From an uncultured Eubacteriales bacterium (GTDB lineage Bacteria; Bacillota; Clostridia; Peptostreptococcales; Anaerovoracaceae): 54,329 bases of DNA. The translations under genes and the position numbers were made by a program. The notes below the pieces were generated by a model. That model was not told the origin of the DNA and made no database searches. It worked only from the letters and a program-made list of their open reading frames with translations. Where the stretch lies: assembly GCA_900315485.1 (NCBI GenBank), contig OMZI01000019.1:1-54329 (forward strand), read 5' to 3'. This document shows, piece by piece, positions 7,497-16,033 of this stretch. The stretch's first letter is position 1, and each line of letters begins with the position of its first letter.

Positions 7497-7802
7497 ATGC
7501 TTGTTATCAACGTATTCTACACATGCAAAGAGGGAAAGAGAGAGGACTTTCTGAAGAGGATCGAAGAGGAAGGCGTACGCACAGGCTCGCTTGCCGAGGA
7601 AGGCAACCACGCTTACAGGTACTTCAAGCCTGTAGACTGTGAGAACGGACTCTTCCTGTATGAGGAGTGGGAGGACACAGATGCACACAACCTCCACCGC
7701 ACAATGCCTCACTACCAGAGACTCCAGGAGTTCCAGGGCGAGTATCTTGAGAAGCTCTCGGTAAACAAGTACTTCACAGACAAGAAGGAGATCTGCTTCT
7801 AG
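7497..7802 (+). CDS. Antibiotic biosynthesis monooxygenase-like (quinol monooxygenase family) protein
   Basis: A 101-residue protein with the ABM ferredoxin-like fold pattern: V-F-Y-T-C-K-E-G-K-R-E-D-F at the start, Y-R-Y-F-K-P in the middle strand, L-F-L-Y-E-E-W-E-D with the family's acidic turn, and a Y-F-T-D tail. These small dimeric proteins include quinol oxygenases and heme-degrading enzymes; many have no assigned substrate. The gene is intact with an AGAAGGGAGAAG ribosome binding site, although both neighbours appear degraded. Confidence 0.8.
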   Translation: MLVINVFYTCKEGKREDFLKRIEEEGVRTGSLAEEGNHAYRYFKPVDCENGLFLYEEWEDTDAHNLHRTMPHYQRLQEFQGEYLEKLSVNKYFTDKKEICF

Positions 7803-7820
7803 GGCAATCTATGCGGAGGG

Positions 7821-8340
7821 GTGATATTTTCCATTACCGGCCAGTGCAACTACAACTGCCTGCACTGCTCGGTGAATGCGCCGGAAGCACCACTCGGCGA
7901 GTTTTCGTTTGAAAGGATTGAGGAGCTTCTCGATGAGATGAAGGACTGCGGCCTCAAGAACATAGTTCTGATCGGAGGAGAGCCGCTTGTCAGAAGAGAC
8001 TTCATGCAGATCGTCGATGCGATCCTGCAGAGGGGAATGTTTGTGGTTCAGATATTCACGAACGGATCGCTGGTGAATGATGCTTTGCTGGACGAACTTG
8101 ATAAAAGAAATATCTCACCGACATTCATGATCAGCTTTGACGGTGTCGGCTATCATGACATAATGCGTGGAGTCACTGACTGTGTACCCGCCTGTTGAAA
8201 GCGGCCTGTGGAAAGACAGGAGATCTGCTCGGCTATGATCCGCAGATGTGCTATTTCTTTGAGCACGGTTTCCCTGAGAAGTTCCGGGAAGCGATACGGA
8301 GAGGCGAGGCAAAGCGGACTGAGAATATGTCGCTGCTGGA
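7821..8340 (+). pseudogene. Broken radical SAM protein gene
   Basis: A GTG start after GGAGGGG opens a frame with I-T-G-Q-C-N-Y-N-C-L-H-C (CX3CX2C), the G-G-E-P-L motif, a T-N-G-S strand and I-S-F-D-G. This is half of a radical SAM barrel. It stops at 8198 after only 125 codons. Another reading frame, shifted by one base, then runs G-Y-D-P-Q-M-C-Y-F-F-E-H-G-F-P-E-K-F-R and resembles the missing C-terminal part. The middle of the barrel is gone, so a deletion with a frameshift is the simplest account. The exact 3' end is unclear. Confidence 0.65.
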
Positions 8341-8376
8341 AAAGCTCATGAGCTGGAGATAAGAGTTAACACACAA

Positions 8377-9252
8377 TTACTGCCTTCGCAGCATGTTCAT
8401 GGTCTCCTCTGAAGGCGGCGGCGCTGCCAGCATAGCAATTTTGCGGTGTATAGCCTGTGCGTCAAAATTGTTCTCATCTGCACCGAATGTAAGCAGCAGA
8501 TTTGACTCCGGAAAGAATCCTATCTCGGCAAGCTGGTCCCAGCGCGTTACAGCATCAGTACGGTAACGGCTTCGCTTTGCCAAATTGCTGTGGAACCAGT
8601 TTCCCAGATGTTCAAATATCTTTGGGGTCATTGTGAACACGTCCAGTGCTGTGAAATCCGGATGAAGCAACTCGCCGTTGGCTTTATAAGGTAATTCAAA
8701 AATACTTGGCACGTTATAGATGAAGAATGCCTCGTGATGGATGCACTCAGCGCGGGACCGCATCGGGGTACCATCGAATGCCGTGACCTTCAACCCGGCA
8801 GGATCGAAAACCGGAAGCTTTTCCTTGAGAGCCAACTGTTCTGTCTTCCATTTATACACTTCAGGTTCTATGCGCAGGAACGGGTCATTTCCCGGCAGCA
8901 TATATGTCGAAGAAAGGAGCTCGTTGAAATCGGCAGCATTTGTCTTCCGGTAGATTCGCAGAAAATCTTCCATAACCCCGATGTTTGTTTCTATTACTTC
9001 TATGGCTTTCTTGTAAAGATGATGCGTACGGATCCCTCTGATTTCAGGATGCGTGTCGTCGCCAACATAAACATACCGCGCCTGCCCCGGAAACTTGACT
9101 GCATAAAAACTTTTGCCCTTTCTTACAGCACACCTCTTCATATATGCTCCATCAAAGGACTGGCTCTCAGAAAGATTCTTGATATATCTGTCTCTTAATT
9201 TATACTGCAGGTCTAGATCGTACTCTACTGCAGATTTGCATGAGTATCTCAT
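8377..9252 (-). CDS. PD-(D/E)XK nuclease-like protein, family copy A
   Basis: A 291-residue protein with an AGGAG site before the ATG at 9252. The N-terminal half has a basic helical stretch, then a beta segment A-R-Y-V-Y-V-G-D-D-T-H-P-E and a helix (H-H-L-Y-K-K-A-I-E-V-I-E). The C-terminal half carries E169 in S-R-A-E, D199 in H-P-D-F and E214-H215 in F-E-H-L-G, then N-L-L-L-T-F. The spacing E-30-D-15-E matches copies at 34026 (E-30-D-16-E) and 52784 (E-30-D-15-E). This order, with E-H in place of E-x-K, resembles nuclease domains attached to some superfamily 1 helicases. The start codon lies about 290 bases from a 52-bp tandem array. Function is not known. Confidence 0.6.
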   Translation of the reverse strand: MRYSCKSAVEYDLDLQYKLRDRYIKNLSESQSFDGAYMKRCAVRKGKSFYAVKFPGQARYVYVGDDTHPEIRGIRTHHLYKKAIEVIETNIGVMEDFLRIYRKTNAADFNELLSSTYMLPGNDPFLRIEPEVYKWKTEQLALKEKLPVFDPAGLKVTAFDGTPMRSRAECIHHEAFFIYNVPSIFELPYKANGELLHPDFTALDVFTMTPKIFEHLGNWFHSNLAKRSRYRTDAVTRWDQLAEIGFFPESNLLLTFGADENNFDAQAIHRKIAMLAAPPPSEETMNMLRRQ

Positions 9253-9540
9253 AATCTGATAACTCCTAAGTTAAAAGGTGGAATGTGCATCGCATCTGGA
9301 TTTTGTAACAGCAATTGTCTGTTTTAAAGGCTGCTTGTGCTAGTTGGTGTCATCCCTTAAAACGTTAAATACACAGCTGGTTGTAACTAGGAGTATATTC
9401 ATGAGAAAGACGATTCCAATAGGCATGTCGGAATTAGTGATTTAAATGTTGAAAGTAAGGGACAATAATATTATCCGTCAACCGGCGCTTAGAAGGACAT
9501 CGCAATTCCGAGCCGGTCGCAATACGCTCCCAGCAACTCA

Positions 9541-9955
9541 TATTGCACATACGATGCGCGAAAGGAGGATGTTGCGCATAGTGCATACTGAGTATGGCAA
9601 AAGTGATGCTCGAGAGGCGGCTGGTGCGTACGGTGCAAACTGAGTATGGCAAAAGTGATGCGCGAAAGGCGGATGTTGCGCATGGTGCATACTGAGTATG
9701 GCAAAAGTGATGCGCGAAAGGCGGATGTTGCGCATAGTGCATACTGAGTATGGCAAAAGTGATGCGCGAAAGGCGGATGTTGCGCATGGTGCAAACTGAG
9801 TATGGCAAAAGTGATGCGCGAAAGGCGGACGTTGCGCATGGTGCATACTGAGTATGGCAAAAGTGATGCGCGAAAGGCGGACGTTGCGCATGGTGCATAC
9901 TGAGTATGGCAAAAGTGATGCGTGAAGGGGGCGCGTTGCGCACAGTGCATACTTT
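9541..9955. repeat. Tandem array, exact 52-bp period, about eight units
   Basis: The segment AGTATGGC recurs at 9591, 9643, 9695, 9747, 9799, 9851 and 9903, exactly 52 bases apart, with degenerate units at each end. Each unit has TTGCGCAT and ATGCGCGA half-sites bounding a 38-bp element, with CATACT-G-AGTATG as a second palindrome inside. There are no unique spacers and units are nearly identical, so it is not a CRISPR array. Long open frames on the minus strand arise because the repeat lacks stops; 52 is not a multiple of three, so they are not convincing genes. The rest of 9253-10027 holds no gene I can see. Confidence 0.9.
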
Positions 9956-10075
9956 AGAGCTCGTAAAGCTTCTAAATGGAATGGCTTTCTGCCATAGAAG
10001 ACCATATGCTATCATATATACGTATTAGTGCTGGACGAAAGAGCATTTTGTTTGAGAGGAGAGCATAAACATAGC

Positions 10076-11335
10076 ATGAACGTGGAATTGCTGAATTGGA
10101 GCAGGGACCTGAGAACTGAACTGATGGATCTCTGCAACAGTGTGGACAGAAGTTATCTCTCTGACAGGCTGCCGTCGCCGTATACTGAGGCTGACGCTGA
10201 CTGGTGGCTTAACATGGTTAGTGAACATGACGGTGTGGACGGACTGTTCAGGGCGATAGTCCTTGACGGTAAGGCAGTCGGGAGCATTTCTGTTGAGTGC
10301 AGGCCTGATGTGTATCACCGCGACTGTGAGATAGGCTACATGCTTCTGACTGAATACTGGTCTCAGGGCATCATGACTGAGGCTGTAAGGCTGATGTGTG
10401 ATGAAGCATTTGAGAAGCTGGATATTGCCAGGATAACGGGCATCGTATATACGGAAAACGAGGCGTCGTGGAAGGTGCTTGAGAAGAATGGATTCGTGCG
10501 CGAGGGCCTGCAGCGTAGGTCGGCATGCAAGAAGGGCAAAATGCATGACATCTTCCTGTACGGAAAGCTCAGAGATGACAGGACTGCGATATCTGTTGAC
10601 CTGATGCGCAGAAGTGACGCTTATACGATAGAGCATTATGTGCCGAGTAAAGAGCTGATGTACCGGGCTGCATACGGGGTATACCTCGCTTACGACAGCC
10701 GGCGCGGAGAGGGCGCCGTATCTAACGGCATGCACGAAAGGAACCTCATGCCTGACGGCTGGCAGGGCAAACGGATCGCGATACTGACCGGCGGCGGCAA
10801 TAACGGCGGTGACGGATACGCGCTTGCCTGGATCCTGAAGGAAGCCGGCGTCGATTCTGTAGTGGTAAGGGTGTCCGACAAGCTCTCCGAGGACGGCAGG
10901 TACTACTGCGGGAAGGCAGAAGCTTGCGGAGTAACGATGTGCGATTTTGCGAAACCGGAAGCCGGCGGGGCGGATATGCGCGATTCTGCGAGTGCGGTAA
11001 CCCTCGGAGCATCGATCAGTGATTTTGCCGGCAATGCGGGTCTCTCCGGCTATGATGTGATCGTTGACTGCATCCTCGGTACCGGATTCAGGGGCGAGGT
11101 AAGAGGCAACGCGGCAGAGGCGATAAAGGCCATCAACGAGTCGGGCGCATATGTCATCAGCGTCGATATCAACAGCGGCATGAATGGGGATACCGGCGAG
11201 GCGGTGCTCGCAGTCAGGTCTGATCTGACCGTGTCGATCGGCTACTACAAGCAGGGTCTGTTCAGAGGAGACGCGGACAAGTACATCAAAGATATGACAA
11301 ATGTAGATATAGGTATCATTCTTCTGAACGAGTAA
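10076..11335 (+). CDS. GNAT acetyltransferase fused to NAD(P)H-hydrate epimerase (YjeF_N) domain
   Basis: A 419-residue protein with an AGAGGAGAG site before ATG 10076; the frame is open from GTG 10028 but without a good site. Residues ~1-165 are a RimJ/RimL-type N-acetyltransferase (G-Y-M-L-L-T-E-Y-W-S-Q-G-I-M-T-E-A acetyl-CoA loop, N-E-A-S-W-K-V-L-E-K-N-G-F). Residues ~175-419 are a YjeF N-terminal domain with G-G-N-N-G-G-D-G-Y-A, D-C-I-L-G-T-G-F-R-G and S-V-D-I-N-S-G. That domain epimerises damaged NADHX/NADPHX. The usual C-terminal dehydratase (NnrD) is absent. The pairing is unusual and suggests either a repair role for the GNAT domain or a recent fusion. Confidence 0.85.
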   Translation: MNVELLNWSRDLRTELMDLCNSVDRSYLSDRLPSPYTEADADWWLNMVSEHDGVDGLFRAIVLDGKAVGSISVECRPDVYHRDCEIGYMLLTEYWSQGIMTEAVRLMCDEAFEKLDIARITGIVYTENEASWKVLEKNGFVREGLQRRSACKKGKMHDIFLYGKLRDDRTAISVDLMRRSDAYTIEHYVPSKELMYRAAYGVYLAYDSRRGEGAVSNGMHERNLMPDGWQGKRIAILTGGGNNGGDGYALAWILKEAGVDSVVVRVSDKLSEDGRYYCGKAEACGVTMCDFAKPEAGGADMRDSASAVTLGASISDFAGNAGLSGYDVIVDCILGTGFRGEVRGNAAEAIKAINESGAYVISVDINSGMNGDTGEAVLAVRSDLTVSIGYYKQGLFRGDADKYIKDMTNVDIGIILLNE

Positions 11336-11401
11336 TTGAGATTCCGCAAGGATGGAAGAATCGCAGAAGATGGAGATCAAAAGATATAAAGGAGGAGTGC
11401 T

Positions 11402-11752
11402 ATGATTCGCAGAGCTGAAGAATGCAAAATAGAATACCGCGAGCACATGCGTGACGGCGACGGTACGGTCAAGCTGACAGGATTCATCAATGACCCGTCC
11501 GAGCTGTGCGGAAAGGGCCGCATGTTTTCCAGGATAACTCTGGAACCGGGATGCAGCATCGGATTCCATATTCACGAGAATGACTCCGAGCTCTTCTATT
11601 TCCTGACCGGGACCGGTGAATACAGTGACAACGGTGAGATCTGCACTGTCAAGGCAGGCGATGTCACCATCTGCCCTGCAGGAACGGGACATTCGATCGC
11701 AAACAAGGGAGATGAGACACTGGAACTCATCGCTGTGATCGTCTACGCTTAG
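11402..11752 (+). CDS. Cupin-domain protein
   Basis: A 116-residue single cupin. The first metal-binding motif is G-x-S-I-G-F-H-I-H-E-N-D-S-E-L-F-Y (two His and a Glu) and the second lies in G-D-V-T-I-C-P-A-G-T-G-H-S-I. An AAAGGAGG site precedes the ATG. Single-domain cupins of this size act as metal-dependent isomerases, dioxygenases or sensors; the substrate is not evident. It stands between the GNAT-NnrE fusion and a fructosamine kinase-like gene, 18 bases before the latter, so it is probably part of that unit. Confidence 0.85.
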   Translation: MIRRAEECKIEYREHMRDGDGTVKLTGFINDPSELCGKGRMFSRITLEPGCSIGFHIHENDSELFYFLTGTGEYSDNGEICTVKAGDVTICPAGTGHSIANKGDETLELIAVIVYA

Positions 11753-11770
11753 CTCCCGCACCTAACTGCT

Positions 11771-12685
11771 ATGAATGGTATTAACGATACCCTGAAAAAT
11801 ATATATGGCAATAATATTTCAGTCATGAGCAAAACGCCTGTGTCCGGCGGGGACATAAACAGGGCCTATGCGCTGCACCTTTCTGATGGAGGCAGGCTGT
11901 TCATGAAAGCCAACCGTAAGGAGAATGCGGATTTCTTCAGAGCAGAGGCAGAAGGGCTCGAGGCGCTGAGGTCGGCCGGGGCGATCAGTGTTCCGCGTGT
12001 GATCACAAGAGGCGTGGATGATAACGAGTCGTTTCTGCTGCTTGAATATATAGAAGAAGGTCGCAGAAGTCCTGTGGCATCAGAAGAACTGGGCAGGAGG
12101 CTCGCGCAGCTTCACATGGCAGATACCGGAATTATTACATCTGCTGATGATGCGACAGATCCTTCATCTTACGACCTGCGCGGCAGATACGGATTTCTGC
12201 ATGACAACTATATCGGAGCGGGATTCCAGTGCAATGAACCGGCAGATTCGTGGACGGAGTTCTTCATAGAAAGGAGACTGAGACCTCAGTTTGAGAGGGC
12301 ATCATATTACTGGGACATCGATGAGCGGAAAAGGATAAACAGATTCCTGGACCGTGTGGACAGATATCTTGCCGAGCCGGAAAGGCTGTCACTTCTTCAC
12401 GGCGACCTCTGGGCAGGCAATTACATGATCGACAGCAGTGGTGAGCCGTGGCTCATCGATCCTGCGGCATACGTCGGGCATGCCGAGGCAGACCTCGCGA
12501 TGACGGAGCTGTTCGGGGGCTTTGACCGCAGATTCTATGATTCTTACAGAGAGACTGCAGGGATCGATTCCGGCTATGCCGACAGGAAAGACCTGTACAA
12601 CCTGTATCACCTGCTGAACCATCTCAATCTGTTCGGGGGCAGTTATCTGTATTCCGTCCTGTCGATAGTTAGAAGGTATATTTAA
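11771..12685 (+). CDS. Fructosamine kinase family protein
   Basis: A 304-residue member of the fructosamine/ketosamine kinase family (aminoglycoside phosphotransferase-like fold). The N lobe has G-G-D-I-N-R-A-Y and an F-M-K-A-N lysine strand. The catalytic loop is L-H-G-D-L-W-A-G-N-Y and the metal motif is L-I-D-P-A-A-Y-V-G-H-A-E-A-D-L-A-M, both characteristic. Such enzymes phosphorylate sugar adducts on lysines so that they fall off. Together with the NADHX epimerase domain upstream, the cluster has a metabolite/protein damage-repair flavour; that is inference. Confidence 0.88.
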   Translation: MNGINDTLKNIYGNNISVMSKTPVSGGDINRAYALHLSDGGRLFMKANRKENADFFRAEAEGLEALRSAGAISVPRVITRGVDDNESFLLLEYIEEGRRSPVASEELGRRLAQLHMADTGIITSADDATDPSSYDLRGRYGFLHDNYIGAGFQCNEPADSWTEFFIERRLRPQFERASYYWDIDERKRINRFLDRVDRYLAEPERLSLLHGDLWAGNYMIDSSGEPWLIDPAAYVGHAEADLAMTELFGGFDRRFYDSYRETAGIDSGYADRKDLYNLYHLLNHLNLFGGSYLYSVLSIVRRYI

Positions 12686-12697
12686 AACGGGGAAATC

Positions 12698-13522
12698 ATG
12701 AAGGGATTAATGCTGAATGCACGGAATGGACATATAGAGCTAAACGGTTTTGACTGCGACTATATATCCTTCGGAAGAGGAGAGGATCCGCTTATTATGC
12801 TTCCCGGCGTAGGAGACGGGTTCAAGACGGCAAAGGGTATAGCCGTGCCGTTTGCGATGATGTACCGGTGCTTTGCTGAGAACTTCAAGGTGTACGCGTT
12901 CAGCAGGAGAAATGATCTGCCGGAAGGTTTCACAACAGCGGACATGGCCGATGATCTGAATGACATAATGGAGGCCCTGTCCATCGGGCCGGCACATATA
13001 TTCGGGGTCTCTCAGGGCGGCATGATCGCTCAGCAGATGTCGATCCGTCACCCGGATAAGGTGAAAAGCCTTGTTCTGGCAGTGACCGCGCCGCGTCCTA
13101 ATGATCTGATGCGGGAATCGCTGGGAGGCTGGCTTGAAATGGCGGACCGGGACGACTATGCGGGCATTATGCTGGATACGGCTGAAAGATCGTACACGGG
13201 CGCATATCTTGAAAGGGGCAGGATGCTCAACAGAATACTGGCGATGGCAAAGCCTGCAGACTATACGCGCTTCAGGGTCCTGTGCAGGTCATGTCTTGAG
13301 CACGATGCATACGATGATCTCGGTAAGATCACCTGTCCTGTATGGATAATAGGTGCTGATCAGGACAGAGTGCTGGGCGGAAATGCGTCGGTTGAACTGA
13401 ATGAGAAGATCCCGGGCAGCCGCCTGTACATGTATGAAGGCTACAGTCACGGGGTATACGAGCAGGCAAAGGATTTCAACAGGAGAGTCCTCAGATACCT
13501 GATGTGGGAGAAACTGAGATAA
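12698..13522 (+). CDS. Alpha/beta fold hydrolase
   Basis: A 274-residue soluble alpha/beta hydrolase. The nucleophile elbow is G-V-S-Q-G-G-M near residue 107, with the oxyanion-strand L-P-G-V-G-D-G upstream. An Asp follows in G-A-D-Q-D-R-V-L-G and the catalytic His is in Y-S-H-G-V-Y-E near the C terminus. The layout fits the BioH/haloperoxidase-like group. It lies 12 bases after the fructosamine kinase-like gene and 13 before the ferredoxin-type gene, in one probable operon. Substrate unknown. Confidence 0.85.
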   Translation: MKGLMLNARNGHIELNGFDCDYISFGRGEDPLIMLPGVGDGFKTAKGIAVPFAMMYRCFAENFKVYAFSRRNDLPEGFTTADMADDLNDIMEALSIGPAHIFGVSQGGMIAQQMSIRHPDKVKSLVLAVTAPRPNDLMRESLGGWLEMADRDDYAGIMLDTAERSYTGAYLERGRMLNRILAMAKPADYTRFRVLCRSCLEHDAYDDLGKITCPVWIIGADQDRVLGGNASVELNEKIPGSRLYMYEGYSHGVYEQAKDFNRRVLRYLMWEKLR

Positions 13523-13535
13523 GGAGTAAATCTGA

Positions 13536-14354
13536 ATGAAGAAGTACGCGGCTCCCATACTTATGCTGGCGATTTTTGAGACAATAGCTGTTACACTCTG
13601 GCTTACGAAAGGAAATATCTTCTATCTTTTCAATTTCAGCTACATCGGGTGTTCGATAGCGCTGGGCATGTTTCTGTTCATCAGAAACCACAAGCACACC
13701 AGACGCATCGTCCAGCTGCTGGTCGGAACCTATATGCTCATATATCTCGGGCTGATCTGCGGGGAAAACATGCAGATAGAAGGGTTCTGGTACTACCTGT
13801 TCACGGGCGTATTTGAGGCGGCAACTATTCATTATGCAGTGGCCAAAATCTTCGGGCCGCTGATCTTCGGACGCGGCTGGTGCGGCTATGCCTGCTGGAC
13901 AGCTATGGTACTGGACTTTCTGCCGTATAAGGTGCCGGCACAGCCGAGGAAGAACCTGGGATGGATCAGATATATCACTTTTGCGCTGTCGCTGATTTTT
14001 GTCGCGGCCCTGTTCCTCGCGCATGTCGGTAATATTGAGAGGATCATGTTCTGGGCGTTCATCGTCGGGAATGTTCTGTACTACGCGGTGGGGATCATTC
14101 TGGCATATGCATTCAAAGATAACAGGGCGTTCTGCAAATACATCTGCCCGGTCACAGTATTCCTCAAGCCGATGAGCTATTTTGCCCTGGTCAGGGTGAA
14201 GTGCGACAAGGAAAAATGCATCTCATGCGGGAAGTGCAGAAGAGTGTGCCCGATGGATGTTGATGTTACAGATAATTCAAGAAACAGAAAAAACGGCACT
14301 GAATGTATCCTGTGCATGGAGTGCGTGAAGAACTGCCCGAAGGGAGCCCTTTAG
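13536..14354 (+). CDS. 4Fe-4S membrane protein of the NapH/YccM type
   Basis: A 272-residue protein with about five hydrophobic segments and cysteine motifs facing the membrane edge: G-R-G-W-C-G-Y-A-C-W near residue 112 and C-K-Y-I-C-P-V near residue 200. The C-terminal ~50 residues are a two-cluster ferredoxin domain (C-I-S-C-G-K-C-R-R-V-C-P, then C-I-L-C-M-E-C-V-K-N-C-P). Such proteins pass electrons between quinols or flavins and soluble partners. No reductase catalytic gene adjoins it. It is the last gene before the integrated element. Confidence 0.85.
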   Translation: MKKYAAPILMLAIFETIAVTLWLTKGNIFYLFNFSYIGCSIALGMFLFIRNHKHTRRIVQLLVGTYMLIYLGLICGENMQIEGFWYYLFTGVFEAATIHYAVAKIFGPLIFGRGWCGYACWTAMVLDFLPYKVPAQPRKNLGWIRYITFALSLIFVAALFLAHVGNIERIMFWAFIVGNVLYYAVGIILAYAFKDNRAFCKYICPVTVFLKPMSYFALVRVKCDKEKCISCGKCRRVCPMDVDVTDNSRNRKNGTECILCMECVKNCPKGAL

Positions 14355-14375
14355 GCTACCAGGCTCTCCAGTCGC

Positions 14376-14498
14376 AGTCCTTTCAAATCCCTTACATTTT
14401 CCGGCTGTGATATACTTAAGTTCTATGTCCGCTACACAGGCGGAGTCTATGCCACTATCAATCCGGGAATGGCGATACAGTACATAGGTAAGAAATAA
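14376..14498 (+). pseudogene. Possible C-terminal gene fragment at the element boundary
   Basis: After the ferredoxin gene, the same frame stays open and encodes a stretch ending F-Y-V-R-Y-T-G-G-V-Y-A-T-I-N-P-G-M-A-I-Q-Y-I-G-K-K before TAA, directly ahead of a terminator. It has no start or ribosome binding site and the composition looks protein-like. It may be the tail of a chromosomal gene cut by the mobilizable element. I do not recognise the family. Confidence 0.3.
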
Positions 14499-14500
14499 AA

Positions 14501-14529
14501 AATGAAGCCTGTTCAAGGCTCCATTTTTT
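14501..14529. terminator. Rho-independent terminator at the left edge of the element
   Basis: AATGAAGCC and GGCTCCATT form a stem with one mismatch and a 7-base loop, followed by T6. The T-run overlaps the stop codon of the oppositely oriented recombinase gene, so it may serve both directions. Confidence 0.65.
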
Positions 14530-16021
14530 ATGGTGTCCCGGAGTCGAGTGTAATAGAACTGGAGTCGGGGTTGTTGTCAAAGTACCGTTCTATGTCGGCC
14601 GCTTCATAGTCTGAGACTTTGCCTTTCCGGTCTGAATTATTCAGGAATATATCGAAGTGATCATCATATAGATATATGCGGTCTATCAGGAGATTGACCA
14701 GTAGTTTCTGGTATTCCAGATCGTTGTGGCTGCATTCCCTTATGGACAGAAGGAAGCTTCGTGCAAGGATAGGGTCAATCTTTATCTGCTTTGCCTGCTC
14801 CTTCTGTAATTGTTTATTCAATGCGTCTAATTCATCCTCGCGCTGCTTCAGTCTGCCGGCCACTCTTGAAGAGTTAACCCCTGTTTCAAGCTGATCGATC
14901 AATATCTCAATCTTTTTCTCTGTTTCTTTTATTTCTTTTCGCAGTCTGATCGTGGCGGAGCTTTCAAGATCCTTCTGATTCTGATCTTCGATTGCATGTA
15001 CGATCTTATCGATTGCATCATTGTCCAAGAGACGGCGGCAGACGTCAAGGACGAGAGGTTCTATGAAGTCCTTACGGACATTTTTCTTATCACACTTTTT
15101 GGGAGACTTGAGACATTTGTAGTATCTGTAAGTTTTGCCCGTGCCCGATGTGCCCGATACTCCGTCCATTGGATCCTTGCAGTGACCGCAGAATACCCTG
15201 CCGGAAAGGAGATAATCCTCAATCGCAGGGCGGTGCCCATGCTTGCGGCGTTCTCTTATTTCCTGAACCTCGTCAAACAGTTCATCACTGATGATACGCG
15301 GAACGCCGCCCGGGATACGTACGTTATCGTAAATATAGATCCCTTTATACATTTCATTGCGAAGCACTGTTGAGAGGGAGCCACGCTTAAATGTATTTCC
15401 GCGCTGTGTCTTGATGCCTCGGTTATTTAGATCATCCATGATGGATTGTATCGTTTCGCCTGCAGCAACACGTTCATATATCTCAAGTACTATCGGTGCC
15501 TTCTGTTCGTCCAGTATAAAGTGGTCATTTTCATCAACTTTATAACCAAAAGGAATCGTGCTTCCGTTGTATTTGCATTGTGCTGCTCGCTGGAGCATTC
15601 CGCGAGTGACCTTTTCAGACAGCTGTGCGCTGAACCACTGGTTGATGGTTTCCAGCATACCTTCAGTGATAATGCCGGAGCTGTCGGCTGCAATGTTCTC
15701 CTTGGCGGAAACGACTCTAACACCATTGTCGGCAAGTATCTTCTTGTAGTAACCGGAGTCGTTCTTGTTACGCGCAAAGCGATCCAGCTGATACACGAGT
15801 ATTACTTCAAAGCCTCCAAACTCACTGTCAGCAATCATGTGGAGAAACTCCGGCCGCCTGTCTGTCTTCGCGCTCTGTGCCCGGTCAATATATTCATGTA
15901 CGATAAGAAGATTGTTTGCAGCCGCATAGCGCTTACACTCGTCTATCTGTCCCTCAATGGACATTTCGTTCTGTTTATCTGAACTGTATCTTGCATATAT
16001 TACTGCGTTTTTCATTTGCAA
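14528..16021 (-). CDS. Large serine recombinase (site-specific integrase)
   Basis: About 497 residues. The resolvase domain begins A-V-I-Y-A-R-Y-S-S-D-K-Q with the catalytic serine, followed by E-Y-I-D...Q-S-A-K-T-D-R-R-P and Y-Q-L-D-R-F-A-R-N. A Recombinase domain follows (F-G-Y-K-V-D-E through L-R-N-E-M-Y-K-G). Then come a zinc ribbon (F-C-G-H-C-K-D and Y-K-C-L-K-S-P-K-K-C) and a long Lys/Glu coiled coil (~370-440), the standard order for phage- and ICE-type integrases. The start is TTG at 16021 or ATG at 16015; GGAGA fits both. It should integrate and excise the surrounding element. Confidence 0.93.
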   Translation of the reverse strand: MQMKNAVIYARYSSDKQNEMSIEGQIDECKRYAAANNLLIVHEYIDRAQSAKTDRRPEFLHMIADSEFGGFEVILVYQLDRFARNKNDSGYYKKILADNGVRVVSAKENIAADSSGIITEGMLETINQWFSAQLSEKVTRGMLQRAAQCKYNGSTIPFGYKVDENDHFILDEQKAPIVLEIYERVAAGETIQSIMDDLNNRGIKTQRGNTFKRGSLSTVLRNEMYKGIYIYDNVRIPGGVPRIISDELFDEVQEIRERRKHGHRPAIEDYLLSGRVFCGHCKDPMDGVSGTSGTGKTYRYYKCLKSPKKCDKKNVRKDFIEPLVLDVCRRLLDNDAIDKIVHAIEDQNQKDLESSATIRLRKEIKETEKKIEILIDQLETGVNSSRVAGRLKQREDELDALNKQLQKEQAKQIKIDPILARSFLLSIRECSHNDLEYQKLLVNLLIDRIYLYDDHFDIFLNNSDRKGKVSDYEAADIERYFDNNPDSSSITLDSGTP

Positions 16022-16033
16022 TCATTTCTCCAG

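Noticed and set aside
9434-10015. Long minus-strand open frames with His/Ala/Phe-rich repeats
   Set aside because: They arise from the 52-bp tandem array. Because 52 is not a multiple of three, all three frames give similar peptides, there is no ribosome binding site, and the composition is unlike real proteins here.
10025-11761. 578-codon minus-strand open frame
   Set aside because: It lies entirely antisense to the GNAT-NnrE and cupin genes, which have clear domains and ribosome binding sites. Long antisense frames are common in DNA of this composition.
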